From positions 788,501-852,500 of the forward strand of contig CP141143.1 of NCBI GenBank assembly GCA_035235625.1: a DNA stretch of 64,000 bases, given 5' to 3'. Shown one piece after another: positions 37,631 through 48,800 of the stretch. The number at the start of each line of letters is the position of its first letter. The first letter of the stretch is position 1. Source of the stretch: Saururus chinensis. Taxonomy: Eukaryota > Streptophyta > Magnoliopsida > Piperales > Saururaceae. The translations under genes were made by a program, and so were the position numbers. Under the pieces are notes generated by a model, which saw only the letters and a list, made by a program, of their open reading frames with translations, had not been told where the DNA came from and did no database searches.

Positions 37631-37667
<37 letters not shown>
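37616..37667. repeat. CT and (CACTCT)n microsatellite
   Basis: CTCTCTCTCTCTC is followed by CACTCT repeated about six times, inside the solo LTR. Confidence 0.8.
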
Positions 37668-38150
37668 GGGGCAAGAGGGTGGCAGACAATGCCTCCTCTT
37701 GCCAACTCGAGGAATGGACTATGCCATTGCATAGATCACCCTCGAATTAGCTAGGAACGCCTCAAGAACGGAAGAAAATGGATACCGAACGAATCGGAAA
37801 ACTCCTCTTAGGGTAGGAGGGTGGCGGACAGAGCCTTCTCTTGCCCCGGGTTATTCCTCCTTTATAGGAGGGCCAACTCAAAGAATGGACCATTCCATTG
37901 CGTAGATCACCCTCGAATTAGCTAGGAACGCCTCAAGAACGGAAGAAAACGAACTCCAAACAAGTCAGAAAACTCCTCTTGGGGTAGGAGGGTGGCGGAC
38001 AGAGCCTCCTCTTGCCCCGGGTTGTTTCTCCTTTATAGGAGCACAAACTTAAGGAATAGACCATGCAATTGCGTAGATTACCCTCGAATTAGCTAGGAAC
38101 GCCTCAAGAACGGAAGAAAATGAACTCCGAATGAGTCCGAAAACTCCTCC
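37665..38150. repeat. About 171 bp tandem repeat, nearly three units
   Basis: TAGGAGGGTGGCGGACAGAG recurs 171 bp apart (37814 and 37985), and a third diverged, shorter unit starts at about 37673. Each contains ATTGCGTAGATCACCCTCG-like and CTCAAGAACGGAAGAAAA blocks. Confidence 0.8.
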
Positions 38151-38782
38151 TGAAAATAAAACGGAATTCCAATTTATAGTGGAGAAGCCGAGGGCATACG
38201 AAACGCCCCCAGAGTTGCGCGCACCACGCATCGCATGCCTGCGCGGTGTGCGACGCGCTGGCCACGTGCGTGAAGCGTGCGGCCGCGCCCCATGTTGCGC
38301 TGGGCCCGGCCCCGCGATGCAAGCCCCGTCCCGCGTATGTGCGGACAGCCGCACGTTGCGTGGGTCACTGCGAGGGCCCGCGGGCCCCCCGCCAAGTGGC
38401 GCCGCACCGCGCGGCTGACGCCAGCTATTTCGTCCTTTTCTGATTAAAATAATATTTTTTCATATTATTTTAATCCAAAAATATCTAAACTTTAACATGC
38501 GATATCTTCTTACCCCGAAGTCGGAATCGCGCGTTCTTAGTACCGCTGGACTCGTATCAACGAGCCCTTCAAAACAAGACCACACATGTGTAGGTTATCT
38601 CGCACTTTTGTGTAGGTCCGGCCCATATCGCACGTTTCTCGGGGCCGTAGCTTTCGCTCCCGACCTCTGTTTCGCGCGTTCTTTGATTTGGTACACTCGT
38701 TACTACGAGTTCTACCCGGATACAGGTATTTCACCTAATGAAAACCCCCAACACTAATCTCAAATTACTAAATTACCCTTAA

Positions 38783-38802
38783 CCCCCCCCCCCCCCCCCC
38801 CC
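38783..38802. repeat. Poly-C run of 20
   Basis: Twenty consecutive C residues followed by GGG, close to the 3' end of the solo LTR. The exact length is likely to be error-prone. Confidence 0.9.
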
Positions 38803-38835
38803 GGGTTAAGCATAACCGAAAAACGGGTCGTTACA

Positions 38836-40854
38836 TGAGTATTTAGGAACCTTCAAGAGTGGGCCTAATAAGAGCCAAATAGATTTTCTCTTAGAAGCAA
38901 GGATAGAAGTACTTGCAGAGATTGTAAAGTTATTACTAGGAAAACCTTTAGCACTACAACATAGATTCATTTTTTTATATGTACACATGAAGGGATGGAG
39001 GAAGGAAAAAAACGATCCGGATAAGCCTAGGATCAAGTGGCAAAACTTGAAGGGTGAAATACTCAAAACCTTTGTGGAGAGATTGGGGGTGGAAGGAAAT
39101 TGAAAGTTGGTTGACAAACCAACAACAATGTGGGATAACATGACTAATTGCATCAAAAAGTTAGAAAATGAAGAGGTTGAGGAAGTGAGGAGGAGAAAGG
39201 GCTTAAAGATGGAACCATGATGGTCGTCCGAGGCAGTCCAAATAGTCATTATGGAAAAGAAATGTTTTGTCTAAGGAGTGGCAAAAATTTAAAAGAAGGA
39301 AGAGTTGGGAGAGGTATATTAAAGTTAGTAGAGATGCTAAAAAAGTAGTGAGTGATAAGGAAAGCTAGATTTAAGGCGTTTGATAACTTGTAGAATAGAT
39401 TAGGAACGAAGGAGGGGGAGAGGGACATATATAAGATAGATAGGTTAAAAAAAAAGAAAGTAGGGACTTAGATCAAGTTAGGTGCATTAAGAGTGAAAAT
39501 CAAAGGGTTTTAGCAAACAATGAGGTTATTAAGTAGAGATGGAGAGGGTATTTCAAGCATTTATTGAATGGTCATGAAATTGAGTATAGTCCTATTAGGG
39601 ATATGACCTATTTTAGAAGATTTATAGTAGAAGAGGTTGGAGTTGTAGCCTTAAAAAAGATGAGAAAGGATAAAACATTAAGACATAATGAAATTCTTAT
39701 TGAATTATGGAAGTGTCTTAGGGTGTTGGCTTAACTTGGTTGACCATGTTGTTTAACAATATTTGGAAGTTAAAGAGGATGTCAAAGAAGTGGAGGAGAA
39801 GCATCATTCTACCTTTATATAAGAATAAAAAGGATATCTAATGTTGTACAAACTATAGGTATAAATCTTATGAGTCATACTATGAAGTTACGAAGAGAGT
39901 GGTCAAATGACATTCACGGATAAAAACTAAAAACTAATTTGGTTTTATGCCAAAGAGCTCAACAATTGAGGCTATCTTCCTCTTATGACAATTGAGGCTA
40001 TTTTCCTCTTATGGATAAATTAACTCCACATATACAAGATAGGGTACCTTAGTGTATGCTTTTTGCATATGATGTTGTTTTAGTTGACAAAATAAAACTA
40101 GGGTTAAATGTCAAACTAGAATTATCGAGGGAAGCTCTAGATCAAAAAGTTTTAAAATAAGTAGGACTAAAACTATATAGATTTCAAATTTAAGATAGGT
40201 AGAACCCTAGTTAAAATAGATGGGCAAAAAGTGCCAAGATGTGAGAAATTTCTATATTTAAGCTCCATTATCCATAAAGAGGGAGATATTGATATTGATA
40301 GTGATGTAGTACATAGGATAAATGCATATTGAGTAAAGTGGAGGGCAATGTCGGGAGTATTATATGATAAATGTATTATAAACAAGCTTAAAAACAAGTT
40401 CTATAGGACGACTATTAGGCCTACAATATCTATTGATTAGAATGTTGGCCCCAAGGAAAAGAGTTACATAGATGAATTGAATGCAGCTGAAATGGGGATA
40501 CTAAAGTAGATGTGTGGGACAACTAAGAGAGATAGAATTAGAAATGAGTATATATACAAGAACTTTGGGATTGTACTTTTAGGGGAGAAGCTTAGGAAGT
40601 GTAAGTTGTGTTGGTATAGACATGAACAAAGAAGACTAATGGATACACCGGTAAGAAGGTCGTAAGGGATTCATGTAAATGATATAAAAAAAGGGAGACA
40701 AAAACCTAAGACAACTTTGATGGAGTTAATAAGAAGAGATAATTGTACTATCTCTTACGAAAGAATTAACACAAAATAGGCAATAATAAAAGCATAAAAG
40801 CCATGTTGTCGACTTCAAATTGATGCAAAAGGCACCATTTGATTATAGTTATGA
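38836..40854 (+). mobile_element. RTE-clade LINE, RT part and 3' end, left copy
   Basis: This continues from 36169. Conceptual translation, with several stops, shows RTE-type reverse transcriptase blocks (WKCL and LTIFG region near 39700; MCGTTKRDRIRNEY near 40510; a WYRHEQRR tail near 40610). It is a decayed, non-functional element of about 2.6 kb in all, oriented opposite to UPL5. The segmental-duplication homology ends at about 40854, very near the LINE 3' end. Confidence 0.8.
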
Positions 40855-41070
40855 TGTATTTATAACTAAACCAGGACATTATTGTTAAGAACCCTAGAAT
40901 CCTGACCGTCCATCCATAGGTCATCCAATGGCTCATATTTTCCACTTAAAACCACAGCTTAATAGGTATTCTGACTTAGGCCCATTACCTAGACAGTTTT
41001 AAAAGCCCAAAACAGTGTCATTTGAGACAGTTAGGCCACTTTATGTTTTATTATAAAAACAAAGCCCAAT
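40855..41070. other. Spacer at the junction between duplication copies
   Basis: 216 bp found neither at 19784-19999 nor after 60722. It may be the original left edge of the duplicated unit, replaced in the left copy by the transposon nest, or DNA inserted at the junction. No gene recognised. Confidence 0.6.
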
Positions 41071-42609
41071 AGTACAACCCTAGTGGGGGTAACTGATGTT
41101 CTTGTATAGTTAGCATTCTAGTAGGTATATGTAGATAGATATACTTAAACATCCTCATGGTATAGGTACAAGGAGGAATAACTGATCGGACTGTTGAAGG
41201 ATTGTGATTTGTAAAAAGTGAGGACGACTCCTTAATCAAGGTTTTGTTCTATCTATTGTTGGCATTTGTGGTGCCAGTTAATTTATACTTTATCCAGTTG
41301 TATCATATAATTATGCAAACTTACACTTTGGTGGGTCCTTGATCCGTTCAAAATGCTTTGGCCGAACCTACTATGAGTATGTACGATTTGATAATGCCAT
41401 ATGTTGGAAAAATAATGAACATGACCTAGGATTATTTTAAATCGAATTTTAATTTTGGTTTTTGAGAAAATTATATATTTTTTTGTATTCACTTTGATAT
41501 CTCATACAATAAAGCAAACTATGTGACAATAGATTTATGTTAAACTTCTTATATTAACTTTATATTTTCTAATAATGTCTTTTAATATAAGTTTGATTTG
41601 GTATGTGATATAAAGGTATGCTAGTAAAATTATTTACTTAGATTCTTTTAAATGGTTGTCACATATAACCTAATACCAGTTGTTTGGTATGTGATATGAG
41701 GGTTTGTTAGAACCCTATGCTGAGTTTAACTTTGTCAGGTTATATGTTGCATCCCCAAGCTTGGATTTGCACATTTTTTAAATAGTTAAAAAATTATTGT
41801 TGAGCTTCATCATATGAGATCTTGCATGAGTATATTTTCTTAAACTTTTTATGGGTCCTACAAATACAACATAGTTGTCAACTAGACAATTTTTGGCGAT
41901 CTCTACCAAGTGAGACTTGCTGCCAAACTGGTGATTAATATAAATGGTGTGTTCTATGATATGAAGTCCTTGAACGTCATTATCTTTGCCTAATACAAAT
42001 GTATATAGGTCAATATAGTACTTATAATTATCTATGTGTATAATTTATAATCTTTATGATCCTAAAAGTGAATCTTATAACTATAACATAGAAAAAAGAC
42101 CTTTATTTGATATATATTTTATTTTATTTTTTATCTAATCTATATATTATATACATAATAATATGTATATTATTGCTAGTACTATGGAAAAATAGTTAAA
42201 AAATGTAAATCGTAACAGTAACCCCTGGTGAAGCATAGTAACTTCCACAATACCCTCTACTTTACTCTTCTCCTCTTTTAGTAAAAGTTTCAAACCGCAA
42301 AAAAAAAAGGGAGCAACAGGGAAGGAGTCGTCGTCTCATTCAGGAGGCGGTCAATGCATTGGGTGGGAGTGCAAAATCGCTATAAAGCAGTAAAGCTGAG
42401 GTACACAAGCATTAGGCAAACAATGTGTGAATCCCCCCCATTATAATTTATTGGTGGTAGTAAACAGCTTTGGTGTGGATAGGGTTGACGTCGAACGTGG
42501 TCGCAAGTGTTGTCCTGGTCCCATGCGGACCTTACCTACCCTCCTTCTTTCCTCTTCTTCTAACAGCTATATATCATGAATAAAGAAAGAAAGCAGTAGG
42601 TGAGTAGGT

Positions 42610-43527
42610 TAGGGCCGGCTCAATAAAATTCAAGGCCTAAGGCGAAATCTTAGATGAGTTTTTTTAGGTTTAATTTGATAGATTAATGCGATGAAATAAT
42701 TATTAAAATTAGTTATTCAATTACTAACCTTAACTTAAGTTTCTCAAATATCTTCTTTATTACTTCAATAAATTTATAAAGAGTTTATTTTTTTTTATAA
42801 AAATATATATTTATTCAATTATGCACATATCAAATTACACATATAGCTGTTTTAACAAAATGACGAATCCCTCCCCCCCACAAATCCAAACCTCCATGTG
42901 CTTCACTTGGCATGCCAATTAATGAGCGATTTTTTTTTACATATATTAAAAATTGTTTATTTGCACTATTATACTCTCTCTTTCCTATATCAATAGTTAT
43001 ATTTAAAAAAAAAATATTAAATCATAAAACCCGCATATTGGAGAAGAAAAAATAAGCTTATAATTTTGTTTTTTTAGTACCAATCTGCTTAAATTGAACA
43101 AAATGGAGCTATCAATATAAAGATGAGAAAACTCTATTATATTTGAAAAGTGAGAAAGATATCGATATTATTGTAAGAAATTTGGGGCCTCGGTGAAATA
43201 GTAAAATTTATAAAAATATATAAAAGAGTTGGGGCTTGGGTTTTGTAAATTTCAGGCTAAAATGACAACTTATATGTTCAATTGGTATTTTAATTTCAAA
43301 TAAAGTAATTTATATGGTAAGTGATAATATATATCTATTGTATAAAAAATGATCAAATAACATGTAATAATATTGGTATATATTTCTTTAATTTTTTAAA
43401 AAGATATATTTAATGAATCATGCATTATAGAAGGGGCGTAGGATTTGTGTTGTATTTAGGGGGGCCCTTGTATTTGGTGGGGCCCTAGGCAACTGCCTAA
43501 GTTGCCGTAGGGGTCAAGCCGGCCCTG
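42610..43527. mobile_element. hAT-type non-autonomous transposon
   Basis: The termini are TAGGGCCGGCTC on the left and AGCCGGCCCTG on the right, inverted repeats of the CAGGGCCGGC type common in plant hAT elements. An 8 bp duplication GAGTAGGT flanks it (42602-42609 and 43528-43535). The left duplication copy lacks it at about 21550. Because the neighbouring sequence is itself TAGGTGAG-repetitive, TAGGTGAG is a possible alternative duplication. The 918 bp interior shows no transposase. Confidence 0.85.
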
Positions 43528-44179
43528 GAGTAGGTGAGCCAGTAACAAGCACAACTTTGGCAGAATTTGCCAAAAATACAAAAAAATAGGAAGCCATGTT
43601 TCTTCTACCAGTAAAATGAAACTATAAAATATAAAAATTTAGAAATAGTTGAGAAGCTCCATGGAGATGGGACTTATTGGCCTCCTCAATTAAAAAGAAG
43701 CCTGTTTGTAATTGGTGCCCCGACACTCACATTAATTTTAGGACGTTGTTATTTGGACCCAATTTTTGCTCATGTCCCCCCAAATCGTAGTAATTGTATT
43801 GAATTCCTTACTTCCCCAAGTATCCCCCTTAGAACCACTTGTTTACCCACTTTCTCTCAATCTCACTTCTTTTTCTCAAACACCGGTGATGACCGTCGCC
43901 ACCCTGCCCAGTCCTTGGGGCACCTTTGTTTAAATCTACCCCAATGTGGTGCCCACCCCGAGCTAAAGCAGAGCGCCTTCATGCTACCCACGTCCAAATT
44001 TGTCTATAGGCAACTAAAAAAGCTAAAAGTGAGTGAGAAAGGCCGAGCGTAGTCGCCATTTTTGCCATCGTGGCTAAGATTTGCCATGACGGCCCGACAA
44101 AATTGCGTCAAAGTGGAAGGAATTGTGGCGGAGTGGACTGTCTGGAAAAAAAAAATGCACCTGAAGACGGGAAGCGGAG

Positions 44180-44460
44180 TCGCTAAAAAAGACGATAATT
44201 TTATCATTTAAAAGGACAAAATCAACGTAAGTTGATTTCATCTATTTAACGGACGAAATCAGTTTCCGCTCTCACTGTGATTTCATTCATTAGAAGGACG
44301 AAATCAGTACAACAATATTATAACTTGACATGATTTCATTATTTAGAAGGACGAAATCAACTTAAACTTAAAGCTAATTTCATCATTCTAACGGACGAAA
44401 TTAATTAAAAAAATAAAAAAAAAACTACATAGGCGCCAACTGGTTAGCTGGCATCAGTGT
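44180..44460. mobile_element. Fragment of a GGACGAAATC-repeat DNA element
   Basis: GGACGAAATC and TTTCATTCATTAGAAGGACG words repeat about every 60 bp, then GGCGCCAACTGGTTAGCTGG. The same words occur in the element at 415-1453. It is present only in the right copy, about 1.4-1.7 kb upstream of the GDPDL start. Confidence 0.45.
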
Positions 44461-45709
44461 GGCAAAAAAAAACACCGCCTTAAAAAATATTTTTTAAAAT
44501 AATTTAAATTAGTAATTATTTTTTTTAATATTATTTAAATAATTTTTCTTAAAAAAATAAATCTCACATGAAAAAAAAAAAGAGAAAATATTATTTATTA
44601 TATATAATTAAAGTTTTATTAAATAATAAATGAAAATTTTTGTTTCGATGAGTGGAGCTCATGTACGTTGGGCCTAGAAATGGCGGAGACGAAAAGATAA
44701 GATTACAACGCTGAAAAGGATGGAGACGAAAAGATAAGATAACAACGCTGAAAAGGATGGAAGAGGTAGTGGTAGTGGGACATTAAAAGAGAGTGAGTCT
44801 TAGCAATAATGACTAAAAGACAATAAGCTTTTATTTATTAATTTAGCTCCGAATGACTAAACACTTTCCGATGACCATATCAACCGTAAATATTAGTAAT
44901 TTATAAAAATAAACGTTAAGCAAGTAGTTAAAATAAAAAATTGTCAGGAAGCGTTAAGTGCCTGGATGTTCTAATCCAGATGGTCGGCATTAATGTGAGA
45001 ATTTGTTTTATTAATGTAAGCAAGTTCATGGTTTTATTATTATTAAAAACAAAAAATAAGTGTTATTAAAAAATATTTTTTATATTCTTAGTTGATAATA
45101 ATTCTAGCGTAAGTTATAAAGTCATTTACCGATACCATCAATAACAACACATAATGTTAATTATGCGCTAATAAAAAAATTTGACGCTCAACTAAGGCTA
45201 GGCTCGTATTATGAGGGAAAAGCATGAAAAACGCTCCATGTGATGTGATTAGAGACCACCGGGTAGGACTAAGTACGCTGCCAATGAAATTGCAGTAGCG
45301 TATAGATAGATGATCCATCGATTGGCGATTGGAATCAATCCCTCCCTCCCGACAGACAAAACGCACTCTCTTTCTCTGCAGTCTCCTCTCCTCTCTACAG
45401 AAGTCCCCCCTTTCAAACTTACTCAATCCTTAATTGTGATCTCAGGTATAATAAATACTCCTAATTAACTGATCTATTGATGGTAATGCTACAACTCTAC
45501 AACCTTAATGATATGATATGATATTAATTATAATTAAAAAATAGATTACGGTTTCCAAGCTGCCGCTGCTTCTTCTTCCGGAGAGTCAACCAACCTCTCT
45601 CTCTCTATCTCTCTTTCTTACGGGAGGCGTCCAGCTAGCTTTACTACATAATCATTAAGAAACACCTGCTTTGCAGTCTTCGCGCAGACGGACCCCAGCT
45701 CAGCTGCCT

Positions 45710-45712
<3 letters not shown>

Positions 45713-45746
<34 letters not shown>
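45713..45746. repeat. (TC)17 microsatellite in the GDPDL right-copy leader
   Basis: Thirty-four bp of uninterrupted TC, the same length as at 23812-23845. Such runs normally change length quickly, so equality points to recent duplication or gene conversion. Confidence 0.85.
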
Positions 45747-45749
<3 letters not shown>

Positions 45750-45838
45750 TTTCTGTCTCCCTGCGAAACAAGAGAAATAAACATCCAACTAGAACAGCAA
45801 ACAAGGAACGACGAGGAGGATCCCGTCATAGTAAGCCG

Positions 45839-48800
45839 ATGAAGAAGATGAGCTCGCCGGAGGAGCGGCATTCCCATCTCCGGCTTAAATCCGGATGGAG
45901 GTGCATTCGATTCCTTCTCCTACTCTTCGTCTTCCACCCCCCTCTGGTTGCTTCTCAAGGATCCCGAAACACCACCTCCCCATGGCTCACTCTCACAGGT
46001 ATGCCCTTACCTTTTTTCCTCCTTCATTTTTTGTCCTTCTCTGCTCTCTTTCCTCTCTCTCTTCTTCCCCATCTTACTTACCATTTTTCACTTAGCTTCG
46101 GATTTTTTTCCTCCCTTGGATTTGCGAACTTGCCGATTCGCCGCAATCTACAGATCTGCCTTGGTATCGCAAAGCTGCTTTTTTTTTAAGAATTAGTTAC
46201 CACTTCCATTTAGCAAATAGGCACGAGGGTTAGTTTACTGTAGACGATGAGGCAGTCTACATGACAACCGGAAATTCTCTTCACCCCTTTACCAAGATAA
46301 AATTTGTACTTGCATGCAAAAAATTGCTCAAGTAGCCAATCAGCATGCTTTGAAAACCATTTACGTTTGGACCAAGTACTGGCAAAGAACTAGCATCTTA
46401 ATTGGACGGAGAAGAGCTAGATTCTGATGATGCCTTCTCCATCTTCGACCAATAAGCAAACGAATTGGATCGAGTACCTTTCAAATGACCATTCTCAGCT
46501 TTTTACTTGAAAATGTTCAACCTCGCATTTGGTATGATAGTTTATTTCCTTGTGTCTAAAATGACCAGATGAAATACGTTAATTTTTATTCGTCAAGAAC
46601 CTACTTCATCATCTAAACACCGTTGATGAGTAGGGCCCACTTGTAGTTGATCTTTCCCATCTTTTCTGTTCATTATTCCTTCCGGTCATTATATCTAGCC
46701 TTTCCAGGATGACTAAATGCTTAGCTATCTTCCCTTTGCCTTTCAGGTGATTCACCCGTTGTTATTGCTAGAGGTGGATTTTCAGGACTGTTTCCATCTT
46801 CAAGTTCAAGTGCATACCAATTGGCGCTGCTTACCAGTTTACCTGACGTAATTCTGTGGTGTGACGTACATTTGACAAAGGATACGACTGGAATATGTGC
46901 TCCAAGTTTAGAGCTACAGAATACTACAACTATTGATCAAAATTTTCCCCAGGGACAAAAATCTTACCTCGTCAATGGGGTTCCAGTTCAGGGATGGTTT
47001 CCTGTTGACTACACTTTTAATGAGCTAGCAAATGTCACTTGTAAGCATACTTCTATAATCAGTACCTCTTTCTGGTTTTTCTTTCCTTTTTTCCATCATT
47101 GCCTTCGCATTTGCTGGAGGCATTAGGTGTGCTTATCAGTTCCTTTTCATACAATGCTTCTTTTGGATGGTGCATAAGACCATCAAGTTCATTTTTCTTC
47201 TGTAATGCTAATATTAAAATGTTGCTTTTGCAGCTTCTTATTCCAGTTTTTTTTTATGTTAAGCAAATTTAATTAGTGCATTCGGCTTTTGAGCCTTCTT
47301 CCTTCTTTTCGGCGTTTCTCCATTGTTATAAGACAGTATACGGATCGAGAAGAGATTAACAAATTGACACAGTTAACTTTTCCAGTGGGCCTCTCCTTGA
47401 AATGAAAGTGTTCTCATACTCTAATCTTCGAATTTAGGCTTTAGCTACTATTGTGCTTGCATAAATAAAATTTTGTTCTTCCGCCTGCATCTCTCTTTCT
47501 GCTTTCATTTTTTTAGAAGAAAATTTTTGTTATTCCGCCTTCATCTCTCTTTCTGCCTCCCTTTCTTTTTAAGACCCAGATTGTTTTCTAAACTTTGAGG
47601 TTGAAATATCTTGTCCCACAAATAAAAAATTGAAGTAGAAAACTCTGCCTTTCAAAAGCCTAAAATGTTTCATTTCACTTCAACTTAGTTTTAGTATGGA
47701 GGAAGCTTACTTTTCATATATAACTTACGACCTACTTGTCTTTGATGGGTTACTTACAACCTACTAAATCAGAACTTCTCTGGTTCGTTCAGACCCTCCA
47801 GATTAGTCAGGATTTACTTAGCTATTTCTGGAAAGTTGGTCGAGCCATTTCAGTTCTTCTGTGTTTAGGACGCTTAATAAGTCTCGTTTTCTTCTGCTAC
47901 AAATTTTCTGATTTTCTAGCAGCGTCCTGACAGCATTTTTTGGGTATTGTTGTTTCAGTAATTCAAAATTTATATTCTCGAACTGACAAATTTGATAGAA
48001 ACTTGTTTCCTCTCGAGACTGTTGAACAAGTGGCTCAGCAATTGAAGCCTGCAGGCTACTGGTTGAATATTCAGGTTAAGTAAAACATCCCCACATTGAA
48101 ATCTGTGGAATTATTAAAAGTAGTGAGTCACACTATTGGATGATCCTGATATTTTTGATTATATGAGGAAGAAGGAGATGGAAGGACGGCAGTAATTGTT
48201 GTAAACAAAACCATCTACTGATTGTTATTCTTTTCTTTTAAACTTATTATTCTTTATTTGCAGAATGATATCTTCTACACTGAACATAATCTGAGCATGC
48301 GAAGCTTTGTTCTGTCTGTATCGAGACGTGTTGTAATTAACTATATATCCTCCCCAGAAGTGGGTTTCTTGAGAAGTATTGCCGCTAGATTCAAACCTAG
48401 TACAACAAAGCTGGTTTTTCGTTTTCTGGGATCTGAGGAGACCGAACCTTCAACAAATCAAACATATGGTTCCCTTCTAAATAATCTTACGTTTGTGAAG
48501 ACTTTTGCTTCTGGGATCCTTGTTCCAAAAAATTACATCTGGCCTGTTAGGGATTTGTATCTGTTGCCTCATAAATCTCTTGTCTCTGATGCTCATAAAG
48601 AAGGGCTTAAAGTATACGCATCAGACTTTGCTAATGATGTCCTTTTTGCTTACAACTATAGTTATGACCCCGTGGCGGAGGTTTTGTCTTTCATTGACAA
48701 TTCAGAGTTCTCCGTAGATGGTCTGTTGTCAGATTTCCCTATAACAGCGTCAGAGGCCATAGGTACGATACTTTCTTTTTCTTCCATGGACAAATCTGAA

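Larger units (their letters stand above)
36170..38835 (+). mobile_element. Solo LTR, family 1, inserted in the left-copy LINE
   Basis: It starts TGTGATGCCCCGACCC and ends AACGGGTCGTTACA, with flanks GGAGT (36165-36169) and TGAGT (38836-38840), a 5 bp duplication with one mismatch. The right-copy LINE has the empty site at about 58568. It shares blocks with the 2208-4227 LTR: GGGCCAACGTTGCCTTGC, GGTTGCCTACGTAC, TATCTTCTTACCCCG and CTGGACTCGTATCAACGAGC. It is 2666 bp, longer mainly through expanded tandem repeats. No coding domain. It inserted after the segmental duplication, unless it was lost precisely from the other copy. Confidence 0.9.
20000..40854. repeat. Tandem segmental duplication, left copy
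   Basis: Sequence from AGTACAACCC at 20000 runs parallel to sequence from 41071, in the same order and orientation. It covers the upstream region, the GDPDL gene, the convergent intergenic region, UPL5 exons and the RTE LINE, ending around 40854. Interruptions specific to this copy are the solo LTR at 36170-38835 and a unique stretch at about 34960-35370. About 150 bp found in the right copy (about 56450-56600) is missing near 34490. Confidence 0.95.
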
